A stretch of 64,000 nucleotides of DNA from Streptomyces sp. TG1A-8 (GTDB taxonomy: Bacteria > Actinomycetota > Actinomycetes > Streptomycetales > Streptomycetaceae): NCBI RefSeq assembly GCF_030499535.1, contig NZ_JASTLB010000001.1:5208001-5272000 (forward strand). The letters run 5' to 3'. The notes beneath the pieces were generated by a model. That model saw only the letters and a program-made list of their open reading frames with translations, did not search any database and was not told where the DNA came from. This document shows positions 45,162 through 55,431 of this stretch, piece by piece. Every line of letters begins with the position of its first letter. The stretch's first letter is position 1. The position numbers and the translations under genes are program-made.

Positions 45162-46739
45162 CTAGCTCCGGCGCAGCAGGCGGGTCGCCCCCGCCGCCAC
45201 CGTCGTGGCCAGGACCCAGCCCAGCAGGACCATCGCCGTCACCAGCCACTGCCAGTCGCCGCGCAGTTGCCACTGGCCGGCCTGGCCCAGGTCGATCACC
45301 GGCAGCAGCAGGTCCAGGGTGAACAGGGCGGGGCTCCAGGCCGGATGGCCGCCGGGGTTCGTCGGCGGGTGGTCGGCGTGCGCGAACGCCAGCGTGCCCG
45401 CCGCCCACAGCACCGCCATCCACACCGCGGCCCGGCCCGGCCGGTAGCCGTAGGCCACCACCCAGTCCTGCAGGAACCCCCAGCACTTGGCGGCCGGCGG
45501 CAGCGTCTCGCGGCGCCGGCGCTGCTTGGCGAGCAGCACCTCACGGGCGTCCTCGTCCTCCCCGGCCGCGCGCAGCACGGCGGCCAGCCGCTCGTACGGC
45601 TCCGGGTTGTACTCGGCGGTGGCCGCCGCCACCCAGTCCAGCCGCGCGGCCAACGGGAACGGTCCCTGTGGCACCAGGTTCTCGTAGGTGAAGCCGCCCA
45701 TGTGCAGGTGGCCCGGCTCCGGCCAGGCGCCCGCGCGGTCCACCAGGTTGATCACCCGGGCGCCGGACAGCACCACCTTGCCCCGCTGCGGCCGGTCCCC
45801 GAGGAAGCGCAGCTCCGGCGTCTGCACCCGGCGCAGGGACAGCTCCTGGTCGTCGGTGAGGGTGAACCCGGCCCGCTCCAGGTCGACCGCGTCCCCGAAC
45901 CGCCCGTCGTCCAGCCGCACCCCGCCCCGGCACTCGAAGCGCTGGATGCGCGTCCCGCGCGCGGGGGTCGTCCCGCTCAGCAGCGGGTTGCCCACCCCCG
46001 CCGGGGTCAGGTACAGCGAGCGCTCGACGGTCAGCTGGGGCGCGTTGAGCGCGAGGCGGGCGTACGGGTTGGCCAGCTTCGCGCCGCGCAGGCTCAGCGA
46101 GACCCCGATCTTGGCGCTGCGCAGGCTCAGCTCGCCGTGCGACTCCAGCAGCTCGGCCTGCAGGTCCTGGCCGACGGTCATGCCGTCCGCGGCGAGGGAC
46201 CGGCCGCTGCGGTCCCGGTACACGACCGCCTGGTTGAGCAGCAGGTCGGTGCCTATGCGCGCGTCCGTCAGCCGCACCCCGTTCTGGAAGCGGCAGCGCG
46301 GCAGGTGCAGGTCGCCCTCGGTGTGCACCCGGGCCGCCTCCAGGCGCGGCACCGAGCAGTCCACCAGGCGCACGGTCGTGAAGCGGGCCTCCGGCAGCAC
46401 GATCTCCGCGTCGAAGCGGCAGCCGTGCATCTCGACGTACGGGGTGACCGTGCCGCCCGCCAGGTCCAGCGAGCCCAGCACCCGCACCCCGACGATTTTC
46501 AGCGCGGGCACCCGGCCCGCGAGCGCGGGCGGCCCGTCCAGCAGCAGCCAGCAGATGATGCGCGCCCTGACGCTCCGCTCGGGTCCCCAGGGGTGCCCGC
46601 CGTGCGGATCGTCCACGACGGCGTCGCCGCTGCTCAGGTCGTACACACTGCCGTTGCGGAAGGCCTGCCACATGCCGGCCTCGGCCGCGGTCAGGTCGTC
46701 CGGCAGGTCTCCGGCGTCCGCGCCGGCTCCCTCGGTCAC
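45162..46739 (-). CDS. Membrane-anchored repeat protein, unknown (pentapeptide/beta-helix-like)
   Basis: The 525-aa protein has an N-terminal helical region, then a long run of ~20-residue units rich in A/R-L-x-L patterns ([58 protein letters not shown]), recalling pentapeptide or right-handed beta-helix proteins. Two to three hydrophobic segments end it ([37 protein letters not shown]). Similar proteins are sometimes labelled membrane-associated oxidoreductase, but no redox motif is visible. GTG 46739 has AAGGA 7 nt upstream. Divergent from hisD. Confidence 0.75.
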   Translation of the reverse strand: MTEGAGADAGDLPDDLTAAEAGMWQAFRNGSVYDLSSGDAVVDDPHGGHPWGPERSVRARIICWLLLDGPPALAGRVPALKIVGVRVLGSLDLAGGTVTPYVEMHGCRFDAEIVLPEARFTTVRLVDCSVPRLEAARVHTEGDLHLPRCRFQNGVRLTDARIGTDLLLNQAVVYRDRSGRSLAADGMTVGQDLQAELLESHGELSLRSAKIGVSLSLRGAKLANPYARLALNAPQLTVERSLYLTPAGVGNPLLSGTTPARGTRIQRFECRGGVRLDDGRFGDAVDLERAGFTLTDDQELSLRRVQTPELRFLGDRPQRGKVVLSGARVINLVDRAGAWPEPGHLHMGGFTYENLVPQGPFPLAARLDWVAAATAEYNPEPYERLAAVLRAAGEDEDAREVLLAKQRRRRETLPPAAKCWGFLQDWVVAYGYRPGRAAVWMAVLWAAGTLAFAHADHPPTNPGGHPAWSPALFTLDLLLPVIDLGQAGQWQLRGDWQWLVTAMVLLGWVLATTVAAGATRLLRRS

Positions 46740-46881
46740 CGCTGTTCCTTCTTCCTCGGCTACTCGCCAGTCACGTCGTCCTACACCTTTCATGCCCGCT
46801 CGGTGACCCCGCGTACACAAGGGGTGAACGGGATCTTCCGGGTTTCGGCCAGGCTGTGTACCGGCCGCTGTCCCGTGTTCT

Positions 46882-46898
46882 GTATCAGCCATTGATAC
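46882..46898. repeat. Inverted repeat upstream of hisD
   Basis: GTATCA (46882-46887) and TGATAC (46893-46898) are perfect 6-bp arms with a 5-nt spacer. It lies in the 200-nt divergent region between the repeat-protein gene and hisD and is operator-like. No transcription-factor family is assigned. Confidence 0.5.
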
Positions 46899-46939
46899 GC
46901 GCGGACGGCTCGCGACGCCGGTCTGAGAGAATTGGAACC

Positions 46940-48265
46940 GTGATCTCCCGAATCGATCTGCGCGGCGACGCCCTCCCCGAGGGCCCCGCCCTGCGCGACC
47001 TGCTGCCCCGAGCCGACTTCGACGTTCAGGCCGCCCTGGAGAAGGTGCGTCCGATCTGCGAAGCCGTGCGTCATCGCGGCGACGCGGCGCTGATCGACTT
47101 CGCCGAGAGGTTCGACGGAGTACGGCTGGAATCCGTCCGTGTCCCGGCCGAGGCGCTCGCCGACGCCCTGCGGGCCCTGGACCCGGACGTGCGCGCCGCC
47201 CTGGAGGAGTCCGTCCGGCGGGCCCGCCTGGTCCACCGCGCACAGCGCCGGACCGCGCACACCACCCAGGTCGTGCCCGGCGGGTCGGTGACCGAGAAGT
47301 GGGTGCCGGTCGACCGCGTCGGCCTGTACGCGCCCGGCGGACGCTCGGTCTACCCCTCATCCGTGATCATGAACGCGGTGCCCGCCCAGGAGGCCGGCGT
47401 CGCGTCCATCGCGCTCGCCTCCCCGCCCCAGGCCGAGTTCGGCGGACTGCCGCACCCGACGATCCTCGCCGCGTGCGCGCTGCTCGGCGTGGACGAGGTC
47501 TACGCGGCCGGCGGCGCCACCGCCGTCGCGATGTTCGCGTACGGCACCGAGTCCTGCCCGCCCGCCACCATGGTGACCGGCCCCGGCAACATCTGGGTCG
47601 CCGCCGCCAAGCGCTTCTTCACCGGCCGGATCGGCATCGACGCGGAGGCCGGCCCCACCGAGATCGCGATCCTCGCGGACCACACCGCCGACCCGGTGCA
47701 CGTGGCCTCGGACCTGATCAGCCAGGCCGAGCACGACCCGCTCGCGGCGGCCGTGCTGGTCACCGACTCCACCGAGCTGGCGGACGCGGTCGAGAAGGAG
47801 CTGGAGCCGCAGGTCGTGGCCACCAGGCACGTCGAGGACCGGATCCGCCCGGCGCTGGCGGGCCGGCAGTCCGCGATCGTCCTCGTGGACGGCGTCGAGG
47901 AGGGCCTGCGGGTGGTCGACGCCTACGGCGCCGAGCACCTGGAGATCCAGACCGCCGACGCCGCCGGGGTCGCCGACCGGGTCAGGAACGCCGGCGCGAT
48001 CTTCATCGGCCCCTGGGCCCCGGTCTCGCTCGGCGACTACGCGGCCGGGTCCAACCACGTCCTGCCCACCGGCGGCTGCGCCTGCCACTCCTCCGGCCTG
48101 TCCGTCCAGTCCTTCCTGCGCGGCATCCACGTCGTGGACTACACCAAGGACGCCCTGGCCGAGGTCGCGCACCACGTGGTGACGCTGGCGGAGGCGGAGG
48201 ACCTGCCCGCGCACGGCGCGGCGATCAAGGCCCGGTTCGACTGGAAGGTTCCCGAGGGCAAGTGA
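46940..48265 (+). CDS. hisD: Histidinol dehydrogenase HisD
   Basis: Last two steps of histidine synthesis: histidinol to histidine with two NAD+. The 441-aa length is usual. Motifs include [51 protein letters not shown], the zinc and catalytic region [28 protein letters not shown], and [13 protein letters not shown] 46940 opens the his operon; a GGAA lies a few nt upstream. The stop overlaps hisC (GTGA). Confidence 0.97.
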   Translation: MISRIDLRGDALPEGPALRDLLPRADFDVQAALEKVRPICEAVRHRGDAALIDFAERFDGVRLESVRVPAEALADALRALDPDVRAALEESVRRARLVHRAQRRTAHTTQVVPGGSVTEKWVPVDRVGLYAPGGRSVYPSSVIMNAVPAQEAGVASIALASPPQAEFGGLPHPTILAACALLGVDEVYAAGGATAVAMFAYGTESCPPATMVTGPGNIWVAAAKRFFTGRIGIDAEAGPTEIAILADHTADPVHVASDLISQAEHDPLAAAVLVTDSTELADAVEKELEPQVVATRHVEDRIRPALAGRQSAIVLVDGVEEGLRVVDAYGAEHLEIQTADAAGVADRVRNAGAIFIGPWAPVSLGDYAAGSNHVLPTGGCACHSSGLSVQSFLRGIHVVDYTKDALAEVAHHVVTLAEAEDLPAHGAAIKARFDWKVPEGK

Positions 48266-49368
48266 CCGGCATCGACGAACTCCCCGTCCGGGACGAGCTG
48301 CGCGGCAAGTCCCCCTACGGCGCGCCCCAGCTGGACGTGCCCGTACGGCTGAACACCAACGAGAACCCCTACCCGCTGCCCGAGCCGCTGGTCGACCGGA
48401 TCGCGGAGCGGGTGCGCAGGGCCGCCCGCGACCTGAACCGCTACCCCGACCGGGACGCGGTGCAACTGCGCACGGAGCTGGCCGGGTACCTGACGAGGAC
48501 CGGCGGCCACCCGCTCGGCGTCGGGAACGTCTGGGCCGCCAACGGCTCCAACGAGGTCATCCAGCAGCTGCTGCAGGCCTTCGGCGGACCCGGCCGCACG
48601 GCGATCGGCTTCGAGCCGTCGTACTCGATGCACGCGCTCATCGCCCGCGGCACCGGCACCGGCTGGCTCTCGGGCCCCCGCAACGAGGACTTCACCATCG
48701 ACCTCGCCGCCGCCGAGCGGGCCATCGCCGAGCACCGCCCGGACGTCGTGTTCATCACCACCCCCAACAACCCCACGGGCAACGCGGTTCCGCCCGGCAC
48801 CGTCCTCGCGCTGTACGACGCCGCGCAGGCGGCCAAGCCGTCGATGGTGATCGTGGACGAGGCCTACGTCGAGTTCAGCCACGGCGACTCGCTGCTGCCG
48901 CTGCTGGCGGGCCGCCCGCACCTCGTCGTCTCGCGGACCATGTCGAAGGCCTTCGGCGCGGCCGGCCTGCGCCTGGGCTACCTCGCCGCCGACCCGGCGG
49001 TCGTGGACGCCGTCCAGCTCGTCCGGCTGCCGTACCACCTCTCGTCCATCACCCAGGCCACCGCCCTGGCCGCGCTGGAGCACACCGACACCCTGCTCGC
49101 CTACGTCGAGCAGCTGAAGGCGGAGCGGGACCGGCTCGTCGCCGAACTGCGCGCCATCGGCTACGAGGTCACCGAGTCCGACGCGAACTTCGTGCAGTTC
49201 GGCCGGTTCGCCGACGCCCACGACGCCTGGCGGAGGATCCTCGACCGGGGCGTCCTGGTCCGCGACAACGGCGTACCGGGCCGGCTGCGGGTGTCCGCCG
49301 GCACCCCGGAGGAGAACGACGCGTTCCTCGACGCGGTGAACCAGTTGAAGAAGGAGCTTGAGGCATGA
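48262..49368 (+). CDS. hisC: Histidinol-phosphate aminotransferase HisC
   Basis: PLP-dependent transfer of an amino group from glutamate to imidazole-acetol phosphate. The 368-aa fold-type I enzyme has [63 protein letters not shown] and the PLP lysine in [20 protein letters not shown] 48262 overlaps the hisD stop, and its own stop overlaps hisB (ATGA). Confidence 0.96.
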   Translation: MTGIDELPVRDELRGKSPYGAPQLDVPVRLNTNENPYPLPEPLVDRIAERVRRAARDLNRYPDRDAVQLRTELAGYLTRTGGHPLGVGNVWAANGSNEVIQQLLQAFGGPGRTAIGFEPSYSMHALIARGTGTGWLSGPRNEDFTIDLAAAERAIAEHRPDVVFITTPNNPTGNAVPPGTVLALYDAAQAAKPSMVIVDEAYVEFSHGDSLLPLLAGRPHLVVSRTMSKAFGAAGLRLGYLAADPAVVDAVQLVRLPYHLSSITQATALAALEHTDTLLAYVEQLKAERDRLVAELRAIGYEVTESDANFVQFGRFADAHDAWRRILDRGVLVRDNGVPGRLRVSAGTPEENDAFLDAVNQLKKELEA

Positions 49369-49958
49369 GCCGCGTAGGACGCGTGGAGCGCACCACCAAG
49401 GAGACCTCGGTCCTGGTCGAGATCGGCCTCGACGGCACCGGGAGGACCGACATCGCCACCGGCGTCGGCTTCTGGGACCACATGCTGGACCAGCTCGGCC
49501 GGCACGGCCTGTTCGACCTGACCGTGAAGACCGACGGCGACCTGCACATCGACTCCCACCACACCATCGAGGACACCGCCCTCGCGCTCGGCGCCGCCTT
49601 CAGGCAGGCGCTCGGCGACAAGGTGGGCATCTACCGCTTCGGCAACTGCACGGTCCCGCTGGACGAGTCCCTCGCCCAGGTCACCGTCGACCTGTCCGGC
49701 CGCCCCTACCTCGTGCACACCGAGCCCGAGAACATGGCGCCCATGATCGGCGAGTACGACACCACGATGACCCGGCACGTCCTGGAGTCCTTCGTCGCCC
49801 AGGCGCAGATCGCACTGCACGTGCACGTGCCCTACGGGCGCAACGCGCACCACATCGTGGAGTGCCAGTTCAAGGCCCTCGCCCGGGCGCTGCGCTACGC
49901 CAGCGAGCGCGACCCGCGCGCGGCCGGCATCCTCCCGTCGACGAAGGGCGCCCTGTAA
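49365..49958 (+). CDS. hisB: Imidazoleglycerol-phosphate dehydratase HisB
   Basis: Manganese-dependent dehydratase making imidazole-acetol phosphate. The 197-aa protein is monofunctional, without the phosphatase domain of E. coli HisB. Metal and active-site motifs are [34 protein letters not shown] and [13 protein letters not shown] 49365 overlaps the hisC stop. Confidence 0.96.
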   Translation: MSRVGRVERTTKETSVLVEIGLDGTGRTDIATGVGFWDHMLDQLGRHGLFDLTVKTDGDLHIDSHHTIEDTALALGAAFRQALGDKVGIYRFGNCTVPLDESLAQVTVDLSGRPYLVHTEPENMAPMIGEYDTTMTRHVLESFVAQAQIALHVHVPYGRNAHHIVECQFKALARALRYASERDPRAAGILPSTKGAL

Positions 49959-49962
49959 CCCC

Positions 49963-50127
49963 ATGAACGGCCTGTCCACCGTCCTGATCGTCGTCGGCCT
50001 CTTCCTGGTCGGCGGCATCGTCTCCTTCGTCAAGCAGAAGATGCCCACGAGCCTCGTCGTGCTGCTCTCCATCGGAGCGGCGATGTGCCTCGTCGCGGGC
50101 GTCGTACGGCTGGAGGTGTGGAATTGA
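49963..50127 (+). CDS. 54-aa two-span membrane protein in the his operon
   Basis: A small gene with no named family. ATG 49963 lies 4 nt after the hisB stop, and the TGA overlaps the hisH TTG (TTGA). The product has two hydrophobic segments, [20 protein letters not shown] and [21 protein letters not shown], separated by a short basic turn KQKMPTS. The tight start-stop overlaps on both sides and the membrane pattern support a real coding gene. It could anchor or help regulate the pathway, but that is speculation. Confidence 0.8.
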   Translation: MNGLSTVLIVVGLFLVGGIVSFVKQKMPTSLVVLLSIGAAMCLVAGVVRLEVWN

Positions 50128-50768
50128 GCACCGCGCCCAAGAAGGTCGTCGTCTTCGACTACGGCTTCGGCAACGTCCGCTCCGCCGAGCGCGCCCTCGC
50201 GAGGGTGGGAGCCGACGTGGAGATCACCCGCGACTTCGACACGGCGATGAACGCCGACGGCCTGCTGGTGCCGGGCGTCGGCGCCTTCGCCGCCTGCATG
50301 CGGGGCCTGCGCGCCGCCCGCGGCGACTGGCTGGTCGACCGGCGGCTGGCCGGCGGCCGGCCGGTGATGGGCATCTGCGTCGGCATGCAGATCCTGTTCG
50401 CCCGCGGCATCGAGCACGGCGAGGAGGCCGAGGGCCTGGACGAGTGGCCCGGCACGGTCGGGCCGCTCCAGGCCGGCGTCGTGCCCCACATGGGCTGGAA
50501 CACCGTCGACGCCCCGGCCGGCTCCCGGCTGTTCGCCGGCCTCGACGCGGACGCCCGCTTCTACTTCGTGCACTCCTACGCCGTCCACGACTGGAGCCTG
50601 GAGAGCCACAACCCGGTGATCGAGGCGCCCAGGGTCACCTGGTCCACGCACGGCAAGCCCTTCGTGGCCGCCGTGGAGAACGGCGCCCTGTGGGCCACCC
50701 AGTTCCACCCCGAGAAGTCCGGCGACGCCGGAGCCCAGCTCCTCACCAACTGGATCGGAACCCTGTAG
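50124..50768 (+). CDS. hisH: Imidazole glycerol phosphate synthase glutaminase subunit HisH
   Basis: Class I glutamine amidotransferase that feeds ammonia to HisF. The 214-aa protein has [18 protein letters not shown], the nucleophile elbow [11 protein letters not shown] with Cys85, and [10 protein letters not shown] with the His-Glu of the triad. I chose the rare TTG 50124 because GGAGG lies 7 nt upstream and TTGA overlaps the preceding stop. GTG 50118 would have almost no spacing. Confidence 0.95.
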   Translation: MSTAPKKVVVFDYGFGNVRSAERALARVGADVEITRDFDTAMNADGLLVPGVGAFAACMRGLRAARGDWLVDRRLAGGRPVMGICVGMQILFARGIEHGEEAEGLDEWPGTVGPLQAGVVPHMGWNTVDAPAGSRLFAGLDADARFYFVHSYAVHDWSLESHNPVIEAPRVTWSTHGKPFVAAVENGALWATQFHPEKSGDAGAQLLTNWIGTL

Positions 50769-50771
50769 AAC

Positions 50772-51497
50772 ATGGCCAAGCTCGAACTCCTCCCCGCCGT
50801 CGACGTCCGCGACGGGCAGGCCGTCCGCCTCGTGCACGGCGAGTCCGGGACCGAGACCTCCTACGGCTCCCCGCTGGAGGCCGCCCTCGCCTGGCAGCGC
50901 TCGGGCGCCGAGTGGCTCCACCTGGTCGACCTGGACGCCGCCTTCGGCACGGGGGACAACCGCGACCTGATCGCGGAGGTCACCGGGGCGATGGACATCA
51001 AGGTGGAGCTGTCCGGCGGCATCCGCGACGACGACACCCTCGCCGCCGCCCTCGCCACCGGCTGCACCCGGGTCAACCTCGGCACCGCCGCCCTGGAGAC
51101 CCCCGAGTGGGTCGCCGGGGTCATCGCCGAGCACGGCGACCGGATCGCGGTCGGCCTCGACGTGCGCGGCACCACCCTGCGCGGGCGCGGCTGGACCCGT
51201 GACGGCGGCGACCTCTACGAGACGCTGGAGCGCCTCGACAAGGAGGGCTGCGCCCGCTACGTCGTCACCGACATCGCCAAGGACGGCACCCTCCAGGGCC
51301 CCAACCTGGAACTGCTGCGCAACGTGTGCGCCGCCACGGACCGTCCGGTCGTGGCCTCCGGCGGCGTGTCGTCGCTGGACGACCTGCGGGCCATCGCCGA
51401 ACTGGTGCCCCTCGGTGTCGAGGGCTCCATCGTCGGGAAGGCCCTGTACGCGAAGGCGTTCACGCTGGAAGAGGCACTGGAGGCGGTAGCCAAGTGA
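50772..51497 (+). CDS. priA: Bifunctional PriA: HisA and TrpF isomerase
   Basis: TIM-barrel isomerase. In Streptomyces, PriA acts on both ProFAR (histidine) and PRA (tryptophan), because no separate TrpF exists. The 241-aa protein has catalytic Asp11 in [15 protein letters not shown] and Asp130 in [15 protein letters not shown], with Arg19 and a second Arg after it. No trpF is found in this window, although most other trp genes are here. ATG 50772 is 4 nt after the hisH stop. Confidence 0.93.
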   Translation: MAKLELLPAVDVRDGQAVRLVHGESGTETSYGSPLEAALAWQRSGAEWLHLVDLDAAFGTGDNRDLIAEVTGAMDIKVELSGGIRDDDTLAAALATGCTRVNLGTAALETPEWVAGVIAEHGDRIAVGLDVRGTTLRGRGWTRDGGDLYETLERLDKEGCARYVVTDIAKDGTLQGPNLELLRNVCAATDRPVVASGGVSSLDDLRAIAELVPLGVEGSIVGKALYAKAFTLEEALEAVAK

Positions 51498-51889
51498 GTG
51501 ACGTACGACGCGTGAGGTCGGGCGCGCCCTGGGAAGAGGAGTTCGGCTACTGCCGGGCGGTGGAGCTGCCCAACGGCCTGGTACTGGTCTCGGGCTGCAC
51601 GTCCGTCGTGGACGGGCAGATCGCCGGGGGCGGCCCCTACGAGCAGGCGGTCAACTCCTTCAACGTCGCCCTGGCCGCACTGGAACAGGTGGGGCTCGGC
51701 CGCGAGGACGTGGTGCGCACGCGCATGTACATCACGCACGCCCGGGACGTGGAGGAGGTCGGCCGGGCCCACAAGGAGCTGTTCGACTCCGTCCGCCCGG
51801 CCGCCTCGATGATCATCGTCTCCGGCTTCGTGGACCCCAGCCTGGTCGTCGAGGTCGAGGTGGAGGCGTACCGGGGAGGCCCCGCATGA
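51494..51889 (+). CDS. RidA-family protein
   Basis: The 131-aa protein matches the RidA/YjgF fold, which deaminates reactive enamine or imine intermediates. [28 protein letters not shown] and [22 protein letters not shown] carry the conserved Arg. VEAYRGGPA ends it. GTG 51494 overlaps the priA stop and the gene stop overlaps hisF, so it is a member of the his operon. Confidence 0.9.
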   Translation: MSDVRRVRSGAPWEEEFGYCRAVELPNGLVLVSGCTSVVDGQIAGGGPYEQAVNSFNVALAALEQVGLGREDVVRTRMYITHARDVEEVGRAHKELFDSVRPAASMIIVSGFVDPSLVVEVEVEAYRGGPA

Positions 51890-52641
51890 CCCTGGCGGTG
51901 CGCGTCATCCCCTGCCTGGACGTGGACGGCGGCCGGGTGGTCAAGGGCGTCAACTTCCAGAACCTGCGCGACGCGGGCGACCCCGTCGAGATGGCCAAGG
52001 TGTACGACGCCGAGGGTGCCGACGAGCTGACGTTCCTGGACATCACCGCCTCCTCGGGCGACCGGGAGACCACCTACGACGTGGTGCGCCGCACCGCCGA
52101 GCAGGTGTTCATCCCACTGACCGTCGGCGGCGGCGTGCGCACGGCCGGGGACGTGGACAAGCTGCTGCGGGCGGGCGCCGACAAGGTCGGTGTGAACACC
52201 GCGGCCATCGCCCGGCCGGAGCTGATCCGGGAGATCGCGGAGCGCTTCGGCAGCCAGGTGCTGGTCCTCTCCGTGGACGCCCGCCGCACGGAGTCGGGCT
52301 CCTTCGAGGTCACCACCCACGGCGGCCGCAGGGGCACCGGCATCGACGCCGTCGAGTGGGCGCACCGGGCCGCCGAGCTGGGCGCCGGGGAGATCCTGCT
52401 GAACTCCATGGACGCGGACGGCACCAAGGACGGCTACGACCTGGAGATGATCGCGGCCGTCCGCAAGCACGTGACGGTCCCGGTGATCGCCTCCGGCGGC
52501 GCGGGCGGGCTCGGCGACTTCCCGCCGGCCGTCGAGGCGGGCGCGGACGCGGTGCTGGCCGCCTCCGTCTTCCACTTCGGCGACCTGTGCATCGGTGAGG
52601 TGAAGCAGACCCTGCGGGAGGCGGGCCACCCCGTGCGGTGA
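51886..52641 (+). CDS. hisF: Imidazole glycerol phosphate synthase cyclase subunit HisF
   Basis: TIM-barrel cyclase that uses HisH-derived ammonia to form imidazole glycerol phosphate and AICAR. The 251-aa protein has catalytic Asp11 in [15 protein letters not shown], the phosphate loops [12 protein letters not shown] and [11 protein letters not shown], and LVLSVDARR with the second Asp. ATG 51886 overlaps the ridA stop. A large hairpin 15 nt past the stop ends the operon. Confidence 0.97.
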   Translation: MTLAVRVIPCLDVDGGRVVKGVNFQNLRDAGDPVEMAKVYDAEGADELTFLDITASSGDRETTYDVVRRTAEQVFIPLTVGGGVRTAGDVDKLLRAGADKVGVNTAAIARPELIREIAERFGSQVLVLSVDARRTESGSFEVTTHGGRRGTGIDAVEWAHRAAELGAGEILLNSMDADGTKDGYDLEMIAAVRKHVTVPVIASGGAGGLGDFPPAVEAGADAVLAASVFHFGDLCIGEVKQTLREAGHPVR

Positions 52642-52656
52642 CCCCGCCCCGGCCGG

Positions 52657-52703
52657 GACCGGGGAGGAACCGCGCGGCGTCCCCGCGCGGCTCCTCCCCG
52701 GTC
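52657..52703 (+). terminator. Long hairpin ending the his operon
   Basis: The 21-nt arms 52657-52677 and 52683-52703 pair with one A-C mismatch around a 5-nt loop. There is no U-tract. The following 240 nt up to the MFS gene show only GC-rich sequence and a short direct repeat (GCATCCGGC twice). Confidence 0.8.
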
Positions 52704-52947
52704 TCCGCGCGAGCGTCCGGCCCGGAGCGGAGCACCGGGTGGGACGCCGCCCCCGACAGCGCGTCCCGGCCGCATCCGGCTGCATCCGGCCGTACCCGGA
52801 CCGGGCCATCCGCGTGCCGCACCCGGCCGCCCCGGCCGGCAAGCACGACGCGGGCCGGACCGTCCGAGCCGCCGGTGAACCGGGCGCGAGCACGTCGCGC
52901 CGCGCGTGCCCGGCCTCCCGCCTCCGCGTCCGAAGGACCCGCCACCC

Positions 52948-54249
52948 GTGACCGACACGCTCGCCCCCCAGACCCCCGCCGCCGGGGAGCGCCCCGCCCA
53001 CCGCGACCCCAACGTGCTGCGCTGGCTCGGTGCCTACGCCTCCTCGATGCTCGGCGACAGCGTCTACCACCTCGCCCTGTCCTGGGCCGCCGTCCAGGCC
53101 GGGACACCCGCCCGGGCCGGGGCCGTGATCGCGGCCAGCGCCCTGCCCAGGGCCCTCCTGATGCTCGGCGGGGGAGTCGTCGCCGACCGGCTGGGCCCGC
53201 GCCGCGTCGTCATCGGCAGCGACGCCGTGCGCTGCGCGGCCGTCCTCGCCGTCGCCGCCCTGCTCCACGTCACCCGCCCCGGGCTGTGGCCGCTCGCCCT
53301 GCTGGCCCTGGTCTTCGGCACCGTCGACGCCGTGTTCCTGCCCGCCGTGGGCGCCCTGCCGGCCCGGATCACCGGCAGGGGACAGCTCGCCCGGGTGCAG
53401 GGCATGCGCGGCCTCGCCATCCGCTGCGCCGGCGTGCTCGGCGCCCCGCTGGGCGGACTCGGCGTGGCCGCCGGCGGCGCACCGGCCGCCTTCGCCCTCG
53501 CCGGGCTGCTGATCGCCGTCTCCGTGCCGCTGCTGGTCTCCCTGCGCATCCGGGCACTGCCCGCCGAGGAGGGGGCCGGCGGCCGGACCGGCGACGGGAC
53601 CGAGGAGGGGACCGGTGGCCGGGCCGGCGGCGGACGCCCCGGCGTGCGCTCCGACCTCGTGGCCGGACTGCGCCACATCCGCGGCCACCGCGTCCTCGCC
53701 CCGCTGATGCTCACCATCGCCCTCGGCGACATCGGCTTCGTCGGCCCGCTCAACGTCGGCCTGACCCTGCTCGCCGACCGCCGCGGCTGGGGCGCCTCCG
53801 GCATGGGCTGGGTGCTCGCCGGATTCGGCGTCGGCGCCGGCGCGGCCTCCCTGCTGATCACGGTGCGCGGACGGCTCCCGCACGCCGGCCGCGCCGCCGG
53901 GTGGGCCATCCTCGCCGGCTCCGTCGCGATCGGCGCCCTCGGCCACGTCCCGGCCCTCGCCGGCGCCGTGGCCGTGGCCGTGCTCGTCGGACTGTTCACC
54001 GGGCTCAGCGGCGCCCTGTGCGGGGCCCTGCTGCAGACCCAGGCCGATCCCGCCTGCCTCGGCCGGGTCACCGCCGTCGCCGGCCTGGTCAGCCTGGGGC
54101 TGGCCCCGCTGAGCATGCCGTTCGCGGCCGCCGCGATCGGCGCCTGGGGCCTCGGCCCGGTGTTCGTCGCCAGCGCGGCCGTCTGCGGACTCGGCGGAGC
54201 CGTCGCCCTGTGCGCACCGGACCTGCGGCGCGCCGAACTCCCCGGCTGA
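52948..54249 (+). CDS. Major facilitator superfamily transporter
   Basis: The 433-aa protein has 12 predicted membrane spans. Conserved loop 2-3 motif is GGGVVADRLGPRRVVIG, and GMGWVLAGFGVGAGAASLL lies in the second half. A Gly/Glu-rich cytoplasmic loop (about 210-235) joins the two halves. It resembles MFS_3/enterobactin-exporter-like efflux proteins. Substrate unknown. I chose GTG 52948 (AAGGA 10 nt upstream); GTG 52906 is longer. Confidence 0.85.
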   Translation: MTDTLAPQTPAAGERPAHRDPNVLRWLGAYASSMLGDSVYHLALSWAAVQAGTPARAGAVIAASALPRALLMLGGGVVADRLGPRRVVIGSDAVRCAAVLAVAALLHVTRPGLWPLALLALVFGTVDAVFLPAVGALPARITGRGQLARVQGMRGLAIRCAGVLGAPLGGLGVAAGGAPAAFALAGLLIAVSVPLLVSLRIRALPAEEGAGGRTGDGTEEGTGGRAGGGRPGVRSDLVAGLRHIRGHRVLAPLMLTIALGDIGFVGPLNVGLTLLADRRGWGASGMGWVLAGFGVGAGAASLLITVRGRLPHAGRAAGWAILAGSVAIGALGHVPALAGAVAVAVLVGLFTGLSGALCGALLQTQADPACLGRVTAVAGLVSLGLAPLSMPFAAAAIGAWGLGPVFVASAAVCGLGGAVALCAPDLRRAELPG

Positions 54250-54252
54250 CGT

Positions 54253-54651
54253 TCACCCCACCGGCTGGGTGAGCTGCACCAGATTGCCGACCGTGTCGTC
54301 GAACACCGCCGCCAGCACCGGCCCCTGGTCCCGCGGCGGATGCGTGAACCGGACACCGAGGCCGCGCAGCCGCTCGTACTCCGCGCGCAGGTCGTCCACC
54401 GAGAAGACGATGCACGGGATCCCCGCCTCGTACAGCGCCGTGCGGTACGGCTCCGCGACGGGCCCCCCGCCGGGCTCCAGCAGCAGCTGCAGCTCCCGCT
54501 GGGCCCCCTCGGGCGCCCCGACCGTGACGAACGGCGCGCCGTCGCCCGGGTCCACGTGCAGCCGGGTCTCGAAACCGAGGACGCCGGTGTAGAAGGCGTG
54601 CGCCCGCGCCACGTCGTCGACGTACACACTGGTCATCGCGACCCTGATCAC
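54253..54651 (-). CDS. VOC-superfamily (glyoxalase-like) protein
   Basis: The 132-aa protein has two beta-alpha-beta-beta-beta modules: MTSVYVDDVARAHAFYTGVLGF and IVFSVDDLRAEYERLRGLGV, ending FDDTVGNLVQLTQPV. The Glu/His metal set is only partly clear. The role could be bleomycin-type binding or lactone chemistry; unknown. GTG 54651 has GGGGAGG 7 nt upstream. It is 28 nt downstream of the TIGR03085 gene and convergent with the MFS gene. Confidence 0.88.
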   Translation of the reverse strand: MIRVAMTSVYVDDVARAHAFYTGVLGFETRLHVDPGDGAPFVTVGAPEGAQRELQLLLEPGGGPVAEPYRTALYEAGIPCIVFSVDDLRAEYERLRGLGVRFTHPPRDQGPVLAAVFDDTVGNLVQLTQPVG

Positions 54652-54679
54652 GACGGCGCCTCCCCGGGGTCCGGTCCGC

Positions 54680-55315
54680 TCAGATCCCCAGCTCCCCGGA
54701 CTCGTGCAACCGGGTGACCGCCTCCGCGTCGCCGTCCAGCTCCACCTTCGCCGCGCCCTGCCGCCCGTAGGTGAACAGCAGCAGCTCCGAGGGCTCCCCG
54801 GTCGCCGTGACCACCGGGACGCCCCGGTGCGCCACCACCGTCCGGCCGTCCGGGCGGCGCAGCACCAGCCCCGTCGGCGCCTTCCGGCCCATCAGCCGCG
54901 CGGTGCGCTCCAGACGCGACCACAGCGTGTCCTGGAACACCTGGTCCAGTTCGCGCGGGGTCCAGTCCGGCTGGGCCCGGCGGACGTCCTCGGCGTGCAC
55001 GTAGAACTCGACGGTGTTGGCGGCCTCGTCGACCTGCTTGAGCCTGAAGGGCGAGAAGCGCGGCGGACCCGTGCGGATCAACTGGACCAGCTCCTCGTAC
55101 GGCTTCGCGCCGTACTCGGCCATCACCTTCTCCAGGCGCGGCGCGAGCTGCTTGATCAGGGTGCCCCCGGCCGCGTCCGGACGGCGCTCGCGCACCACCA
55201 GGTGCGCGGCCAGGTCGCGCGTCCGCCAGCCGGCGCACAGGGTCAAGGCGTCCGGACCGGCGGTTTCCAAGAGATCGGCGAGCAGGAGCCGTTCACGCTT
55301 GGCGAAGGTCGACAT
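54680..55315 (-). CDS. TIGR03085 family (MDMPI/DinB-like) protein
   Basis: The 211-aa protein begins [40 protein letters not shown], the helical DinB/maleylpyruvate-isomerase fold start, with the metal-site His in [27 protein letters not shown] continues it, and the C-terminal small domain ends [11 protein letters not shown]. Metal-binding, function unknown. The ATG is divergent from hisI with 116 nt between starts. Confidence 0.88.
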   Translation of the reverse strand: MSTFAKRERLLLADLLETAGPDALTLCAGWRTRDLAAHLVVRERRPDAAGGTLIKQLAPRLEKVMAEYGAKPYEELVQLIRTGPPRFSPFRLKQVDEAANTVEFYVHAEDVRRAQPDWTPRELDQVFQDTLWSRLERTARLMGRKAPTGLVLRRPDGRTVVAHRGVPVVTATGEPSELLLFTYGRQGAAKVELDGDAEAVTRLHESGELGI

Positions 55316-55419
55316 GCAGCCAGCCTACGACCGCGCGCGGGGTACGCCCACCCGTCGCCCCGCGGCGCGCCGCGATGACCATCCCGTGGACACGCCGCCG
55401 GGTTCCCCGCTCCGGGCGG

Positions 55420-55425
55420 CACAAT
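55420..55425 (+). promoter_or_regulatory. Candidate leaderless -10 box of hisI
   Basis: CACAAT ends 6 nt before ATG 55432. There is no ribosome-binding site. Same layout as at 58559. Confidence 0.35.
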
Positions 55426-55431
55426 GACCCC

